Source: Paenibacillus sp. MSJ-34 (GTDB lineage Bacteria > Bacillota > Bacilli > Paenibacillales > Paenibacillaceae). Taken from it: 64,000 nt of DNA. Every line of letters starts with the position of its first letter. Positions within the stretch are counted from its first letter, which is position 1. The stretch is from the NCBI RefSeq assembly GCF_018918005.1, contig NZ_JAHLPR010000017.1, positions 35,922 to 99,921 of the forward strand. Direction: 5' to 3'. This document shows positions 8,991-17,143 of this stretch, piece after piece. The notes below the pieces were generated by a model. That model saw only the letters and a program-made list of their open reading frames with translations. It ran no database searches and was not told the origin of the DNA. Made by a program: the position numbers and the translations under genes.

Positions 8991-9197
8991 ATGGGGGTTC
9001 TTAGTAATTCTGGTTTGAGAGTCGCTAGTTATTGTCGTATGGGCAATGAAAGTCGGTTATTAGAGGCGCGGCGGGAAGAAGCTGAAAGGCGCATGCAACT
9101 TATGGCTTCTAAAGCACAGCTCGGAAAACTTCATGTAATTCAAGGAATGGAGTTGTATTGGTTGTTTAGGGGTGCTTCGTCTCAAGAGTTGCGATAA
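8991..9197 (+). CDS. small protein resembling the N-terminal end of a serine recombinase, catalytic Ser absent
   Basis: 68 residues from ATG 8991 with GGAGGA at 7-nt spacing. The opening LRVASYCRMGNESRLLEARR resembles the first strand and helix of large serine recombinases (RVAAYCRVST type), but the nucleophilic Ser position is Gly. The rest is helical and charged. It could be a degenerate remnant or a small regulatory protein of the element. It has its own good ribosome-binding site, which favours expression. Confidence 0.5.
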   Translation: MGVLSNSGLRVASYCRMGNESRLLEARREEAERRMQLMASKAQLGKLHVIQGMELYWLFRGASSQELR

Positions 9198-9249
9198 TTG
9201 CAGGACAATCTAACAATAAAAAATGTAATAATATGTAAATTTCGTGTAA

Positions 9250-9278
9250 TTGAACGAGAACAAATGTTCTTTTATACT
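9250..9278 (+). promoter_or_regulatory. sigma-A promoter with LexA (SOS) box in the spacer
   Basis: TTGAAC (9250-9255) and TATACT (9273-9278) are separated by exactly 17 bp. The spacer contains AGAACAAATGTTCT (9257-9270), whose GAAC-N4-GTTC core matches the Bacillus LexA/DinR box. LexA bound there would block the promoter. It drives the 51-codon gene and the large recombinase, so transcription is predicted to rise on DNA damage. Confidence 0.75.
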
Positions 9279-9370
9279 TGACTCTCTTTAACAGACCATG
9301 CTATTACATACAACAGCATTTGTCTGTAGAGGGTGGTGGTAAAGCAAATTGTAAAGGAATGGTGACCGAA

Positions 9371-9526
9371 ATGGATCATTATACACAAGTTGATTCTTGT
9401 GGAACGCAGGGACTGGAAAGTAATACACTGCTGACTTTAGATGAAAAGGAATTGAAGAGAGAAGAGTTGATCGGTGTACTGGCTGGATTGATTAAAAATT
9501 ATGCGATGAAGCAGCCACAGAAGTAA
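9371..9526 (+). CDS. small protein upstream of the large serine recombinase
   Basis: 51 residues from ATG 9371; an in-frame ATG at 9359 is possible but badly spaced. It is acidic in the middle with a helical C-terminal half (DEKELKREELIGVLAGLIKN). No family recognised. It sits directly behind the LexA-controlled promoter and 77 bp before the recombinase start. In SPbeta-type elements a comparably small protein (SprB) is the excision directionality factor; that role here is only inference from position and size. Confidence 0.55.
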   Translation: MDHYTQVDSCGTQGLESNTLLTLDEKELKREELIGVLAGLIKNYAMKQPQK

Positions 9527-9603
9527 CCTTGTTTGATACTTATCGGGTTTCCAGATTCTGGGAAGCCCACAAACTAATTTTAATAATCATGGAGGAATGT
9601 ACA

Positions 9604-11235
9604 ATGATGGTAGCAAATAGGAAGCCAAAAGCCGCGTTGTATTTGCGTGTATCGACTGAGGAACAAAAGAAGGAAGGCTTTTCACTTGGTGCTCAGGAAG
9701 AAATTTTGAAAGGGTATTGCGTTTCAAAGGGCTATGAAGTTTTCGAGATTTATAATGATGGCGGCTACTCTGGCAAAGACTTCAACCGACCGGATATGCA
9801 GCGGTTGTTAAGAGATTCAAGAGATCATAAATTTGATATTGTATTAGCAATAGCAGTGGATCGAATTTCTCGGAGCAATCTGGATGTACTGACTTTTGTT
9901 GATCGAGAACTTCATCCACGCGGACAAAAGTTGGTTATTAGTACATGCGATATTGATAGTTCAACGGAAACCGGGAAAATGTTCATTTCCTTGTTGGGAA
10001 CATTTGCTGAATACGAACGCAGGTTGATTGTTGGACGAGTAAAAAAAGGAATGGAGAAACGAGCAAGCGAAGGCTTAACAAATGGAGGTCGTACTTTAGG
10101 CTACGATTCCGTTGATGGGAAATTGGTCGTGAATGCGGAGGAAGCCGCTATTGTGAAAGAGATTTTCGAACTTCGCGCTGAAGGTAAAGGGTTTAAGACC
10201 ATTGCCACGATGCTAAACAAAAAGGGCAAGAAAACAAAGGGAACAAAGACCAAGCCGGGATCGAGTTTCAGTATTAATGCAGTAAAGACGATTCTTGTAA
10301 ATGAGAAGTACACAGGCAGCATGAGTTGAGGGAAATTGAGAGATTGGAGTAGCAAAAGAAGGGCGGGCAAGTCAGATCCGACAATTGTTCAAGAGGCGCA
10401 CGAAGCTATTATAGATATGGAATTGTGGAATAAGGTTCAAGCTGTCAACAAACTGAACAATGAACAATATAGCAGCCAAAGCAATAATCTTAAAGGTGAG
10501 TTCATATTAACGGGGTTGTTGCGTTGCCCTGTATGTGGTGCCGGAACAGTGATGAGTAAGTCGCAGAAGAGGGACGGTTCAGGCTACCACTTATACTATA
10601 TGTGCCAAACGTACCACTCTAAGGGCAAGACGGAATGTGGTTCGAACCTAATCAAGAAAGAACTTGTAGAAGAACAAGTGTTAAAGTGGATTGGGACGAT
10701 TCTTGCAGATGAACAGATCGTAGACGGTATCATGAATCGGCTGGAGCGTGAAGAGACTCTAGGTAAGGATGAGCTTGAGAAGGATTTGCATATTCAGCAG
10801 ACCAGTCTTAAGAAGTTGCTGGACAAGCAGAAAAAACAGGACTCCGATTATTATGCTGGCGAGATCCGCGCGGCACTGTATAATCGGTTATCCGAAGCGA
10901 TTGAAGATGAAATCAATAAGGTCGGGCAATCGATCGCACATCTTAAGCGTGAAATTGAAAAGTTAGAGTCAAAGGTCATCCTCAATAAGGATATAATAAT
11001 TGAGGCTTTGCAGAATTTCGAGGTCTTGTTTAAGGAAGCAACCAATGATGAAAAACGGTCGCTCCTGCGGGCGCTGATTAAGGAAATTCACGTGGAAGCT
11101 GACCGCAAGAGCATTAAGAATATCGTCTTCTGGTTCACAGAAGACGATTCCTTTAGTCATTTTGCTTTACCAGTGAGTGACGTGCGGAGAACCGTATCGC
11201 AAATAACGGCAAGTTTTAAATATGCTCCCCTTTAA
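9604..11235 (+). pseudogene. large serine recombinase (site-specific integrase) with internal TGA
   Basis: The frame from ATG 9604 (GGAGGA upstream) reads through a catalytic resolvase domain (ALYLRVSTEEQ, with the nucleophile Ser; AIAVDRISRSNLD; GTFAEYERR). It then reads a recombinase domain, a zinc ribbon (CPVCGAG ... CQTYHSKGKTECG) and a C-terminal coiled coil. One in-frame TGA at 10327-10329 interrupts it after 241 codons, in the segment YTGSMS-stop-GKLRDWS, where relatives usually have Trp (TGG). No frameshift is present, so one base change explains it. The truncated product would keep catalysis but lose zinc-ribbon DNA contacts. Functional full length would be about 543 residues. It may be an inactivating mutation, a sequencing error or low-level read-through. 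Confidence 0.9.
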
Positions 11236-11280
11236 GTAAGCAGGTTTAATAAATAAACCGGCTACTTCAGAGGAGCATAT
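11220..11280. terminator. long palindromic hairpin at the end of the recombinase gene
   Basis: ATATGCTCC (11220-11228) pairs with GGAGCATAT (11272-11280). Inside, AAGTAAGCAGGTTTA pairs imperfectly with TAAACCGGCTACTT. The hairpin spans the recombinase stop codon and probably terminates it; its position also marks the likely right border of the element. Confidence 0.6.
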
Positions 11281-11289
11281 CAGTTGCCG

Positions 11290-11753
11290 TGGATGTCGAA
11301 AAGCACAAGGCATGAACGCGGCCATCGAAGCCACGTTAACGATGACTCCGTCCTCTCGCCTCAGCATATCGGGCAGAACACGGCTGCGTTAGTCGATCTT
11401 ACGCATCGGTTTATTCTACCGTTTACGGGGCTACCAAAGCATTTGTATTGTCCTTCTCTGAGGCGCTATGGGCGGAAACGCGCGGGCGAGGAGTTCGCGT
11501 GCTCGCACTGTGCCCGGGTGCAACCGAGACGGGGTTTTTCGATGCGGTCGGCAGCGAGGAAATGGGGGCGGGCCAAAAGCTCTCGACCCCGGAGAAGGTT
11601 GTACGAGCCGGATTTCGAGGGATTGACCAGGGACGCAGCTATATCATCGATGGCCGTAACAATTACCTTATGGCTCAAATGGTCCGATTTTTTAGCAGGC
11701 GCAGGGTAGCCTTGATCATGGAACGCATGTCAAAGCCAAAAAGACACGGATAG
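11290..11753. pseudogene. scrambled short-chain dehydrogenase (SDR) remnant
   Basis: Three consecutive blocks of one SDR-type protein occur here out of order. Block A (plus, about 11381-11412) reads NTAALVDLTHRF. Block C (plus, from about 11412) reads YSTVYGATKAFVLSFSEALW, including the YxxxK active site, and continues to the stop at 11753. The block that should lie between them (LPDMLRREDGVIVNVASMAA) is instead on the minus strand at about 11300-11390, upstream of A. The enzyme cannot be made. More than one rearrangement is needed to explain the order. Confidence 0.75.
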
Positions 11754-11758
11754 CGGGA

Positions 11759-12151
11759 TCCGGTTCTTTTGAGGATCTACAGCTTGTAAACGAATTTAGC
11801 GGTAAGTGTGTTTTATCCCAAACGTTATTCGCCAGAACTTATTTTGCATTCGAATTGGCACGACGAATCGAAGGAACAGGAGTTTCGTCATTTGCATTTC
11901 ATCCGGGATGGGTAAAATCCAATCTGACTAGTAATGCTCCTTGGTATTTAAGGGTAACGGCCCCGTTAATGAATGCAAGGGCACGTTCCGATTGCAAACC
12001 GGGGGTTTACGCCGCAGCAGCACAAGAAATTCAGAACATGAATGGAGCCTTTATTAACGACAAAATGAAGGTGGTGCCTGTTAAGGCTAATTTTGATGAA
12101 GAAGTGCGAAAACGATTGTGGCGTATGTATGAGGAACTAACCGCCAGGTGA
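11759..12151 (+). pseudogene. C-terminal fragment of a second SDR oxidoreductase
   Basis: The frame reads SFEDLQLVNEFSG, a degenerate SxxL block, then FELARRIEGTGVSSFAFHPG, the region after the SDR active site in retinol-dehydrogenase-like SDRs, and a C-terminus ending in YEELTAR. The Rossmann half is missing and the YxxSK motif is corrupted (SGKCVLSQTLFAR). No start codon or ribosome-binding site precedes it. It belongs to a different SDR subgroup from the scrambled copy next to it. Confidence 0.65.
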
Positions 12152-12185
12152 TGATGGCTGGCATGTTTATTCTCCTGAAAAATTG

Positions 12186-12218
12186 AAAGCCTCCTTGCGA
12201 AAGGGGGCTTTATTTGAA
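12186..12218 (+). terminator. Rho-independent terminator
   Basis: AAAGCCTCCTT pairs with AAGGGGGCTTT (one mismatch) and is followed by ATTT, 35 nt after the SDR fragment's stop. Confidence 0.65.
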
Positions 12219-12408
12219 AAGCAGTGAAAAAACTGCCGTTACAGACAGCGCGGTGAACCTTATCACAAGTAGGGCGAAGTTTTTGCTGTGTACCCATATA
12301 ATTATTAATATTGTTTGCATGGTGTGACTTTGATGTATCTGTACAGTACGGTGCGAATCAGCCAGAGTATACATTGTCATGTGCAGGGTGACAGAATGCT
12401 CAAAGTGC

Positions 12409-12597
12409 TCAGGATAAAGGAAAAGCCCCTTGCGCTATTGGTTCAGCGGAAGGGGCTAAGCTTAAAAAATGCTTTTCGGTCTCCTCGTTGAAGGAGAGCT
12501 CGACGCTGCCGATGTGCTTCCTGTCGTCCAGCGTGATCCTCTTCACGATCAGGTGCATTAGGGTCTTGCGCTTCGGGAAAGCCTTTTTGATACGTTC
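12409..12597 (-). pseudogene. C-terminal remnant of a large serine recombinase
   Basis: Read on the minus strand, the frame gives ERIKKAFPKRKTLMHLIVKR, then ITLDDRKHIGSVELSFNEE and TEKHF, ending with TGA. This is the usual C-terminal tail of large serine recombinases (a KITL..R.I.SIEL.FNE pattern). A stop codon lies immediately upstream in frame, so only ~62 codons survive. It records an older recombinase-bearing element at this location, in opposite orientation to the 9604 gene. Confidence 0.6.
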
Positions 12598-12600
12598 CTA

Positions 12601-12916
12601 CGTACACTGGGATATCCCTAAATTCACCTTAAGCCATTGGCCGGATTCCTGTTCAGATCATCTTGGGAATTATCTGCTCGCGTTGCGAGTATTAGGAAAA
12701 TGCCGATAACTGACATAACGATGACAATGATAAAGGAGATATGCCATTGTGTACTAGTTTCATTTTCATATGCTCATTCCCTCCTCTTTATTGTTTTTAC
12801 AAAATGAATCTATATTAGCTTTCATTATACATATCAAATGTCGAGAACTTATGCAGATCTCCTCTATTTTGCGATTTTGCGTGGATTTCTTTCAGAGAAA
12901 ACAAAAACCTGATCCC
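12601..12916. other. intergenic/decayed sequence
   Basis: No intact gene. On the minus strand around 12640-12750 one frame reads a short hydrophobic helix (FIIVIVMSVIGIFLILA) followed by a polar tail, preceded by GGAGGGAATGAGCATATG, but the ATG is out of frame with the helix. It looks like a frameshifted small membrane protein. Confidence 0.3.
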
Positions 12917-13111
12917 ATGCTCTTGGATGGGACTTTCATTATTGAACTCTTCGCTCAACAAACTGGCAGATTAGTGGAGAAATTAGGAATACATAACAAA
13001 GACAATCCACTGGATTATTATAACGCTATATGGGTATTTTTTGCAGTCTTGAAGTTTCAGTCGTTGCCAAGTACCCTAATGTTGATGAGGAAAAAAAGGG
13101 GGTGGGATTGA
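12917..13111 (+). CDS. hypothetical short protein, possibly a truncated gene
   Basis: 64 residues from ATG 12917 with no clear ribosome-binding site; the frame stays open upstream without a better start. The segment TGRLVEKLGIHNKDNPLDYY looks protein-like, but no family is recognised. Its stop TGA directly abuts the ATG of the following gene, suggesting translational coupling. It may be the 3' end of a larger decayed gene. Confidence 0.35.
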   Translation: MLLDGTFIIELFAQQTGRLVEKLGIHNKDNPLDYYNAIWVFFAVLKFQSLPSTLMLMRKKRGWD

Positions 13112-13729
13112 ATGAAGCTAGGGGATATTTTCTTAAATAGCAGAGGTCGTAGTTTAAGCGATTACGGTTATAAGCCTGATCCAGGAGGTATTGAACTCAC
13201 TGCTTCCGGCAAAATAGCCTTTTATCATTACACAAGGGAAGACAGAGTGGAGCAGATTTTATCTGCAAACGGCGGTCTGTTTGCCGGACGTCCGGTTGAC
13301 GTATGTCCGAATCCACCAGAAGAGTTTACTGGTAGTTTTCTGGCGGAGGGATTCCTTGAGCCTCTTCTATTATGGTTAACAAGTAACCCTTATTTTGGTG
13401 ACTTAGGAATTGAAATGGTAAAGAAATACATCGGGAATGTTTTGTTAAGAATTGAGGTGCCTTATAATTATAAAGGGCTTTTTATCGCTGATTACGCACA
13501 TGTACTGGAAGGAAAACACTTAAATGAAAGAGGGTCGACGCCCCTTAACCTAGGTTATGATTGTAGTACGGGTAGAGAGGTTACTCAAGCATATGTTAAT
13601 TCATATGTTTCTGCAAACCAATATAAAAACAATTATACTGCACCTGTAATGCAAGCAATCCGAAAAGGGCAAGGCATCGTTATTCCAGTTGAATATATAA
13701 CTTTAGCTGCTGAACAACCGTTAAGCTAA
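13112..13729 (+). CDS. hypothetical protein with an ADP-ribosyltransferase-like YHYT motif
   Basis: 205 residues; a GGGGGTGGG ribosome-binding site precedes ATG 13112. Early residues IAFYHYTREDRVEQILSANG recall the H-x-T strand followed by a helix found at the start of DarT/ART-fold domains, but the later catalytic Glu of such enzymes cannot be assigned with confidence. No signal peptide or membrane helix. It is coupled to the preceding short frame, an arrangement also seen in toxin-antitoxin pairs. Function unknown; the ART suggestion is weak inference. Confidence 0.6.
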   Translation: MKLGDIFLNSRGRSLSDYGYKPDPGGIELTASGKIAFYHYTREDRVEQILSANGGLFAGRPVDVCPNPPEEFTGSFLAEGFLEPLLLWLTSNPYFGDLGIEMVKKYIGNVLLRIEVPYNYKGLFIADYAHVLEGKHLNERGSTPLNLGYDCSTGREVTQAYVNSYVSANQYKNNYTAPVMQAIRKGQGIVIPVEYITLAAEQPLS

Positions 13730-13762
13730 CGGAGTACGTTATTTGAACGAATCACTCATAAA

Positions 13763-13797
13763 AAGAACTCTCCAGACGAGGAGGGTTCTTACATTTT
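13763..13797 (+). terminator. Rho-independent terminator
   Basis: AAGAACTCTCC pairs with GGAGGGTTCTT (one G-T pair) followed by ACATTTTT, 33 nt after the stop of the 13112 gene. Confidence 0.75.
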
Positions 13798-14040
13798 TAT
13801 CCATGTGTTTGCGGGTGGTGTCAGCTACGCTGGTAATCCCCCTGTTTGGAGGAACTGAGTCCCTTCCGGAAAGCGAAAGTCCATAAGAAGCCGACTTCTT
13901 ATGGACTGCAATCATAGGCGTTATAATACCTGAACGGGCCTACGCGGCGGAATTTCGAACTAGATATTGGGGCAGGATTGGTCAATGAATTTTTTTAGAT
14001 GAGAAAAGATATAACGACGAGGGCAACGAATCTACCGGGT

Positions 14041-15165
14041 TTAACGAATCGCTTCCGGTGAATTGCTCAAACGCCAGCCTTTCTCTTTGCTGTAGACAAA
14101 ACTGATTGTTTTGGTTTCAAAGCCATCCTCGCCTACTGGCACTTTAAGTGTGTAGGTAACATTTGTTTGCTCGTTCGGCTTCGTTGAAGAGACAACAGTC
14201 GCGTCCTTCCAGAACAGCTGACTGCCGGCATCCGCGTCTACTTGTGCCAGTTTACCGGCGATTTCGATTATCGATTTGCCGTTCAGTTTATCCTGAACGA
14301 ATTTCTCGCTTGCTTCTTTTGTGTAGATTTCTTTCAGGTAAGCAAGCAGCTTCTCTTTCGTGTTTAAATCTTCTCCAAAGAAGCGGTAGTTCAACTCGCT
14401 GCCTTCCGGTTTGAAGGTACTCACCGGGCCATCCGGCATCCTCCCACCATCAGAAATATGCCAATAACGCTTTTGCGCTTCGGCTGCGAACCGGATGACG
14501 GTCTCGTTATCCAGCTTTTGGTTAGGTTTATTAAACGATAGCGGCTGCTCCTTACTGTCGGTAGCGTCTCCATAGTCGGTAATTAGCCACTGGTCATCGA
14601 ACTTCTTCACGATCACTTTCAACAACCATGGCCCTTCACTGCCTTCTGAAGTCGCCATTTGGAAGTTCACAAGGAATTCGGAGGTAGTGGCATTTACTTG
14701 CTTTTCACTTTGAATCGCAGCGCTTGACACCCATGGACTGGAAACGCCGATCACCCAGCCGCCCTCATCTGCAACTATTTTGTCTCTAATATCCGGAGCG
14801 AGAATAGCGTGCAAGAGCGCGCCATTGCGTGTCTTATAGCTAGTGATAAACGACTCTGCGGCTTCTTTTGCGGAGTGGGGAGCAAGGGCTTTCTCCAGCT
14901 GCTCGATCCGCAGCTTTTCCTCTTCCTTCCCGGTGTCAATCAATACTGCTTGCCGCTTGGCATCCCAGGTTACCTTCGCTCCTATAATCTCGCCAAGCGA
15001 TTTGACGGGAACCATTACGTGGTTACGGATATTTTCAGGTGCGCTGCTTGTCTTGATGACATTTCCGTCGACAATTAATTTGATTGGATTGTTGGCAAAG
15101 ACAGTTCCTGCCACAACCGATGCGATTACCATTGCGGTTGTAATGCTGAGCCAATGTTTTTTCAT
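14041..15165 (-). CDS. secreted stalk-domain (copper amine oxidase-like) protein
   Basis: 374 residues from ATG 15165, with AGGAGAG upstream; the longer in-frame version to 15249 lacks a ribosome-binding site. A signal peptide (MKKHWLSITTAMVIASVVAG..., cleaved near VFA) is followed by one copper-amine-oxidase-like domain at about 30-85 (KLIVDGNVI ... VMVPVKSLGEIIGAKVTWD). A short coiled linker and two NTF2/DUF4829-like alpha-beta segments make up the rest. Similar architectures are common surface or lipid-associated proteins of Paenibacillus. Function not known. Confidence 0.75.
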   Translation of the reverse strand: MKKHWLSITTAMVIASVVAGTVFANNPIKLIVDGNVIKTSSAPENIRNHVMVPVKSLGEIIGAKVTWDAKRQAVLIDTGKEEEKLRIEQLEKALAPHSAKEAAESFITSYKTRNGALLHAILAPDIRDKIVADEGGWVIGVSSPWVSSAAIQSEKQVNATTSEFLVNFQMATSEGSEGPWLLKVIVKKFDDQWLITDYGDATDSKEQPLSFNKPNQKLDNETVIRFAAEAQKRYWHISDGGRMPDGPVSTFKPEGSELNYRFFGEDLNTKEKLLAYLKEIYTKEASEKFVQDKLNGKSIIEIAGKLAQVDADAGSQLFWKDATVVSSTKPNEQTNVTYTLKVPVGEDGFETKTISFVYSKEKGWRLSNSPEAIR

Positions 15166-15364
15166 TACGATCTCTCCTGTTACCGTTAAGATAATATTTC
15201 CAATACATAAGACGATTTCGATGATGAAATGTTTCGAGAAGTAGACCAATTTTACTTTTACTATTTATCGATAAGATGATGAACATAAATTAAATTAAAT
15301 GAAATTTTTATTGAATAAAATTTATATTTGTTTTAATATAATTAATTATCAGGGGGTGAAAAAG

Positions 15365-15664
15365 ATGAATCGTGAAGATGTACCAGCCTGGATATTAGCT
15401 CTGGATAAAGAATCCCTTGAATTCATAAGGAAATTTATCATTAATTCCGGGTCATTAAAAGAAATCGCAAAAATTTATGATGTTTCCTATCCGACAGTAA
15501 GGGCTAGGTTAGATAAATTAATCCAGAAAATTGAATTGCATAGCAAAACAGAAGATGTGGAGTTCGTAACGATGATTAAAAATTTGGTTATCGATGAACG
15601 GCTTAGTTTAGAAACCGCGAAATTGATTATCGACAAATATAAAAATGAGAGGACGGATGGCTAA
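15365..15664 (+). CDS. DUF2089-like DNA-binding regulator
   Basis: 99 residues from ATG 15365, with AGGGGGTG upstream. MNREDVPAWILALDKESLEF followed by a helix-turn-helix (SLKEIAKIYDVSYPTVRARL) is typical of DUF2089 proteins, which are small regulators linked to a neighbouring membrane protein. The stop TAA overlaps the ATG of the next gene (TAATG), so the two are translationally coupled. Confidence 0.8.
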   Translation: MNREDVPAWILALDKESLEFIRKFIINSGSLKEIAKIYDVSYPTVRARLDKLIQKIELHSKTEDVEFVTMIKNLVIDERLSLETAKLIIDKYKNERTDG

Positions 15665-15950
15665 TGTTTCATGTATATGGATGGTTGATCTCAATTGGAG
15701 TGCTGGTCGTTCAATTTTTATTATCTCGAAGAACAATGTTTACTGGGGGGCTATCTTGCCTGTTTTGTACGTGCCTTTTATCATCATATGGCTGCCCGAA
15801 AGATTTGGGAAGGAAATCACATTCTCCGTTATATTAGCCGCTGTAGGCGGGTTGGTTTTTCTATTAGGCATGTGGATTAACGGAAGAGAGTATCTGAAAA
15901 AGAAAAGGAAGAAAGAATTGGAGAAAATGGAGTTGCACGATATCGAGTAA
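15664..15950 (+). pseudogene. membrane protein partner of the DUF2089 gene, frameshifted
   Basis: ATG 15664 overlaps the upstream stop. The first frame reads MFHVYGWLISIGVLVVQFLL and SRRTMF, then reaches a TTTACTGGGGGG stretch (15739-15750). After it the sensible protein continues in another frame (ILPVLYVPFIIIWLPERFGK, then a second helix VILAAVGGLVFLLGMW and a basic tail). Adding one base restores a ~95-residue protein with three membrane helices. The break lies at a run of six G, so it is either an inactivating deletion, a sequencing error or a phase-variable tract. Confidence 0.7.
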
Positions 15951-16075
15951 AGGTGTGATTGGAGTCTTTCTTAAATTTCTTTGAAATTTTTAGTTTTTGA
16001 TGAACCAATGAGCCCCTTTCTACATCTTAACTCATAGTACAAAAAATCAAGCACAGGAACAGGAGGTTTGACGAT

Positions 16076-16747
16076 GTGACCGTTGCTTACGACTTTCAGC
16101 GGGATGTCGGCCTTGCCATGGGTGGAGACAGCGATGCCTTCATCAGGCTGATTATTGCTCATAAGAATAATCTTTATGGCTTGGCACGTACATACCTAAA
16201 TCGCGACGAGGATTGCGCCGATGCGATACAGGAAACGATTTACAAAGCATTTAGGGGTATAGACACTTTGAGAGAACCCGCATTTTTTAAATCATGGCTA
16301 TCCCGAATTCTGATTAACGAATGCATCCAGTTGCTGCGGGCACAAAAACGGGTGCGCATCATCGGACAATCCGAATGGGATTGCCATACCGCGAACGTTC
16401 CTTATGAGGCAATTGAATTGAGAGAAGCGGTAGCATATTTAGAGGACGATCTGCGAAACGTCATCCAGCTTTATTACTACGAGGATGTTCCCATTAAAAA
16501 AATCGCCAGGCGGCTTGGCGTCCCGGAAGGCACGATAAAATCCCGGCTGCACCGTGCCCGCGAGCTGCTGGCCAAAGTCCTTGAATCCCCCGACGATAGG
16601 AGAATGATGTATGACCCGAATCTAATGCAGGAGCGTCGCCGAAATAATCCCATTCCTTTGCCCTGCGTCGTGGTGTGCGAACGAATCGATGCGGCGCTTT
16701 CCTGCTTGTCAAGAAGGCTACAGACCGAAGCTTTGCGGTCGGCCTAG
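16076..16747 (+). CDS. ECF-type RNA polymerase sigma factor
   Basis: GTG start at 16076 with AGGAGGT 8 nt upstream. Region 2 (IIAHKNNLYGLARTYLNRDE, then ADAIQETIYKAF) and region 4 (YYYEDVPIKKIARRLGVPEG, then TIKSRLHRARELL) are complete, giving a usual ECF sigma of ~180 residues. The last ~40 codons (from about MQERRRNNP) look unrelated and end next to a truncated acetyltransferase, so the natural C-terminus was probably replaced by a deletion junction. No anti-sigma gene follows. It directs RNA polymerase to stress or envelope promoters in related bacteria; target here unknown. Confidence 0.85.
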   Translation: MTVAYDFQRDVGLAMGGDSDAFIRLIIAHKNNLYGLARTYLNRDEDCADAIQETIYKAFRGIDTLREPAFFKSWLSRILINECIQLLRAQKRVRIIGQSEWDCHTANVPYEAIELREAVAYLEDDLRNVIQLYYYEDVPIKKIARRLGVPEGTIKSRLHRARELLAKVLESPDDRRMMYDPNLMQERRRNNPIPLPCVVVCERIDAALSCLSRRLQTEALRSA

Positions 16748-17125
16748 AATCTAGCGGACAAACTGTACGAATACAATGCGAAAGCGTCGCAAGGATTGCT
16801 CAAAAAACCGGAGCATGACGTCTATTTATTTTTGAAGGAGAAGTCTGGACAAGTGGTTGGCGGAATCTTTTGCGAAACGTACAACTATTGCTTGTATATC
16901 GATATGTTCTGGATTGCGGATGTTTACCGCGGCAAAGGCTACGGCAAAGCGATGATCGCGGAGGCCGAAAGGGCCGGCAAGGAAATGGGCTGCGTCTTCG
17001 CGCATACATCGACTTTCAGCTATCAATCTCCGCATTTTTATCAGAACATGGGTTACGAGGTTTTTGGCATTCTGGACGACTATCCGGACGGAATCAAACA
17101 ATATTTTCTAAAGAAAAAGCTGTAG
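16748..17125 (+). pseudogene. GNAT acetyltransferase lacking its start
   Basis: The frame reads LADKLYEYNAKASQGLLKKP, then GQVVGGIFCETYNYCLYIDM and the acetyl-CoA loop RGKGYGKAMI, ending QYFLKKKL. This is a near-complete single-domain GNAT, but roughly the first 15-20 residues are missing and an in-frame TAG sits at 16745. No ribosome-binding site fits the only start, TTG 16796. The junction with the sigma-factor gene suggests a deletion that removed the 3' end of one gene and the 5' end of the other. Confidence 0.7.
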
Positions 17126-17143
17126 AAGGAGCGAACTTCGAAC

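Noticed and set aside
9604..11235. Two separate recombinase genes instead of one broken gene
   Set aside because: Both parts lie in the same frame with only one TGA between them, and the second part has no ribosome-binding site or proper start.
16494..16712. 72-codon minus-strand frame over the sigma factor 3' end
   Set aside because: Contains the complement of the region-4 coding sequence; no independent support.
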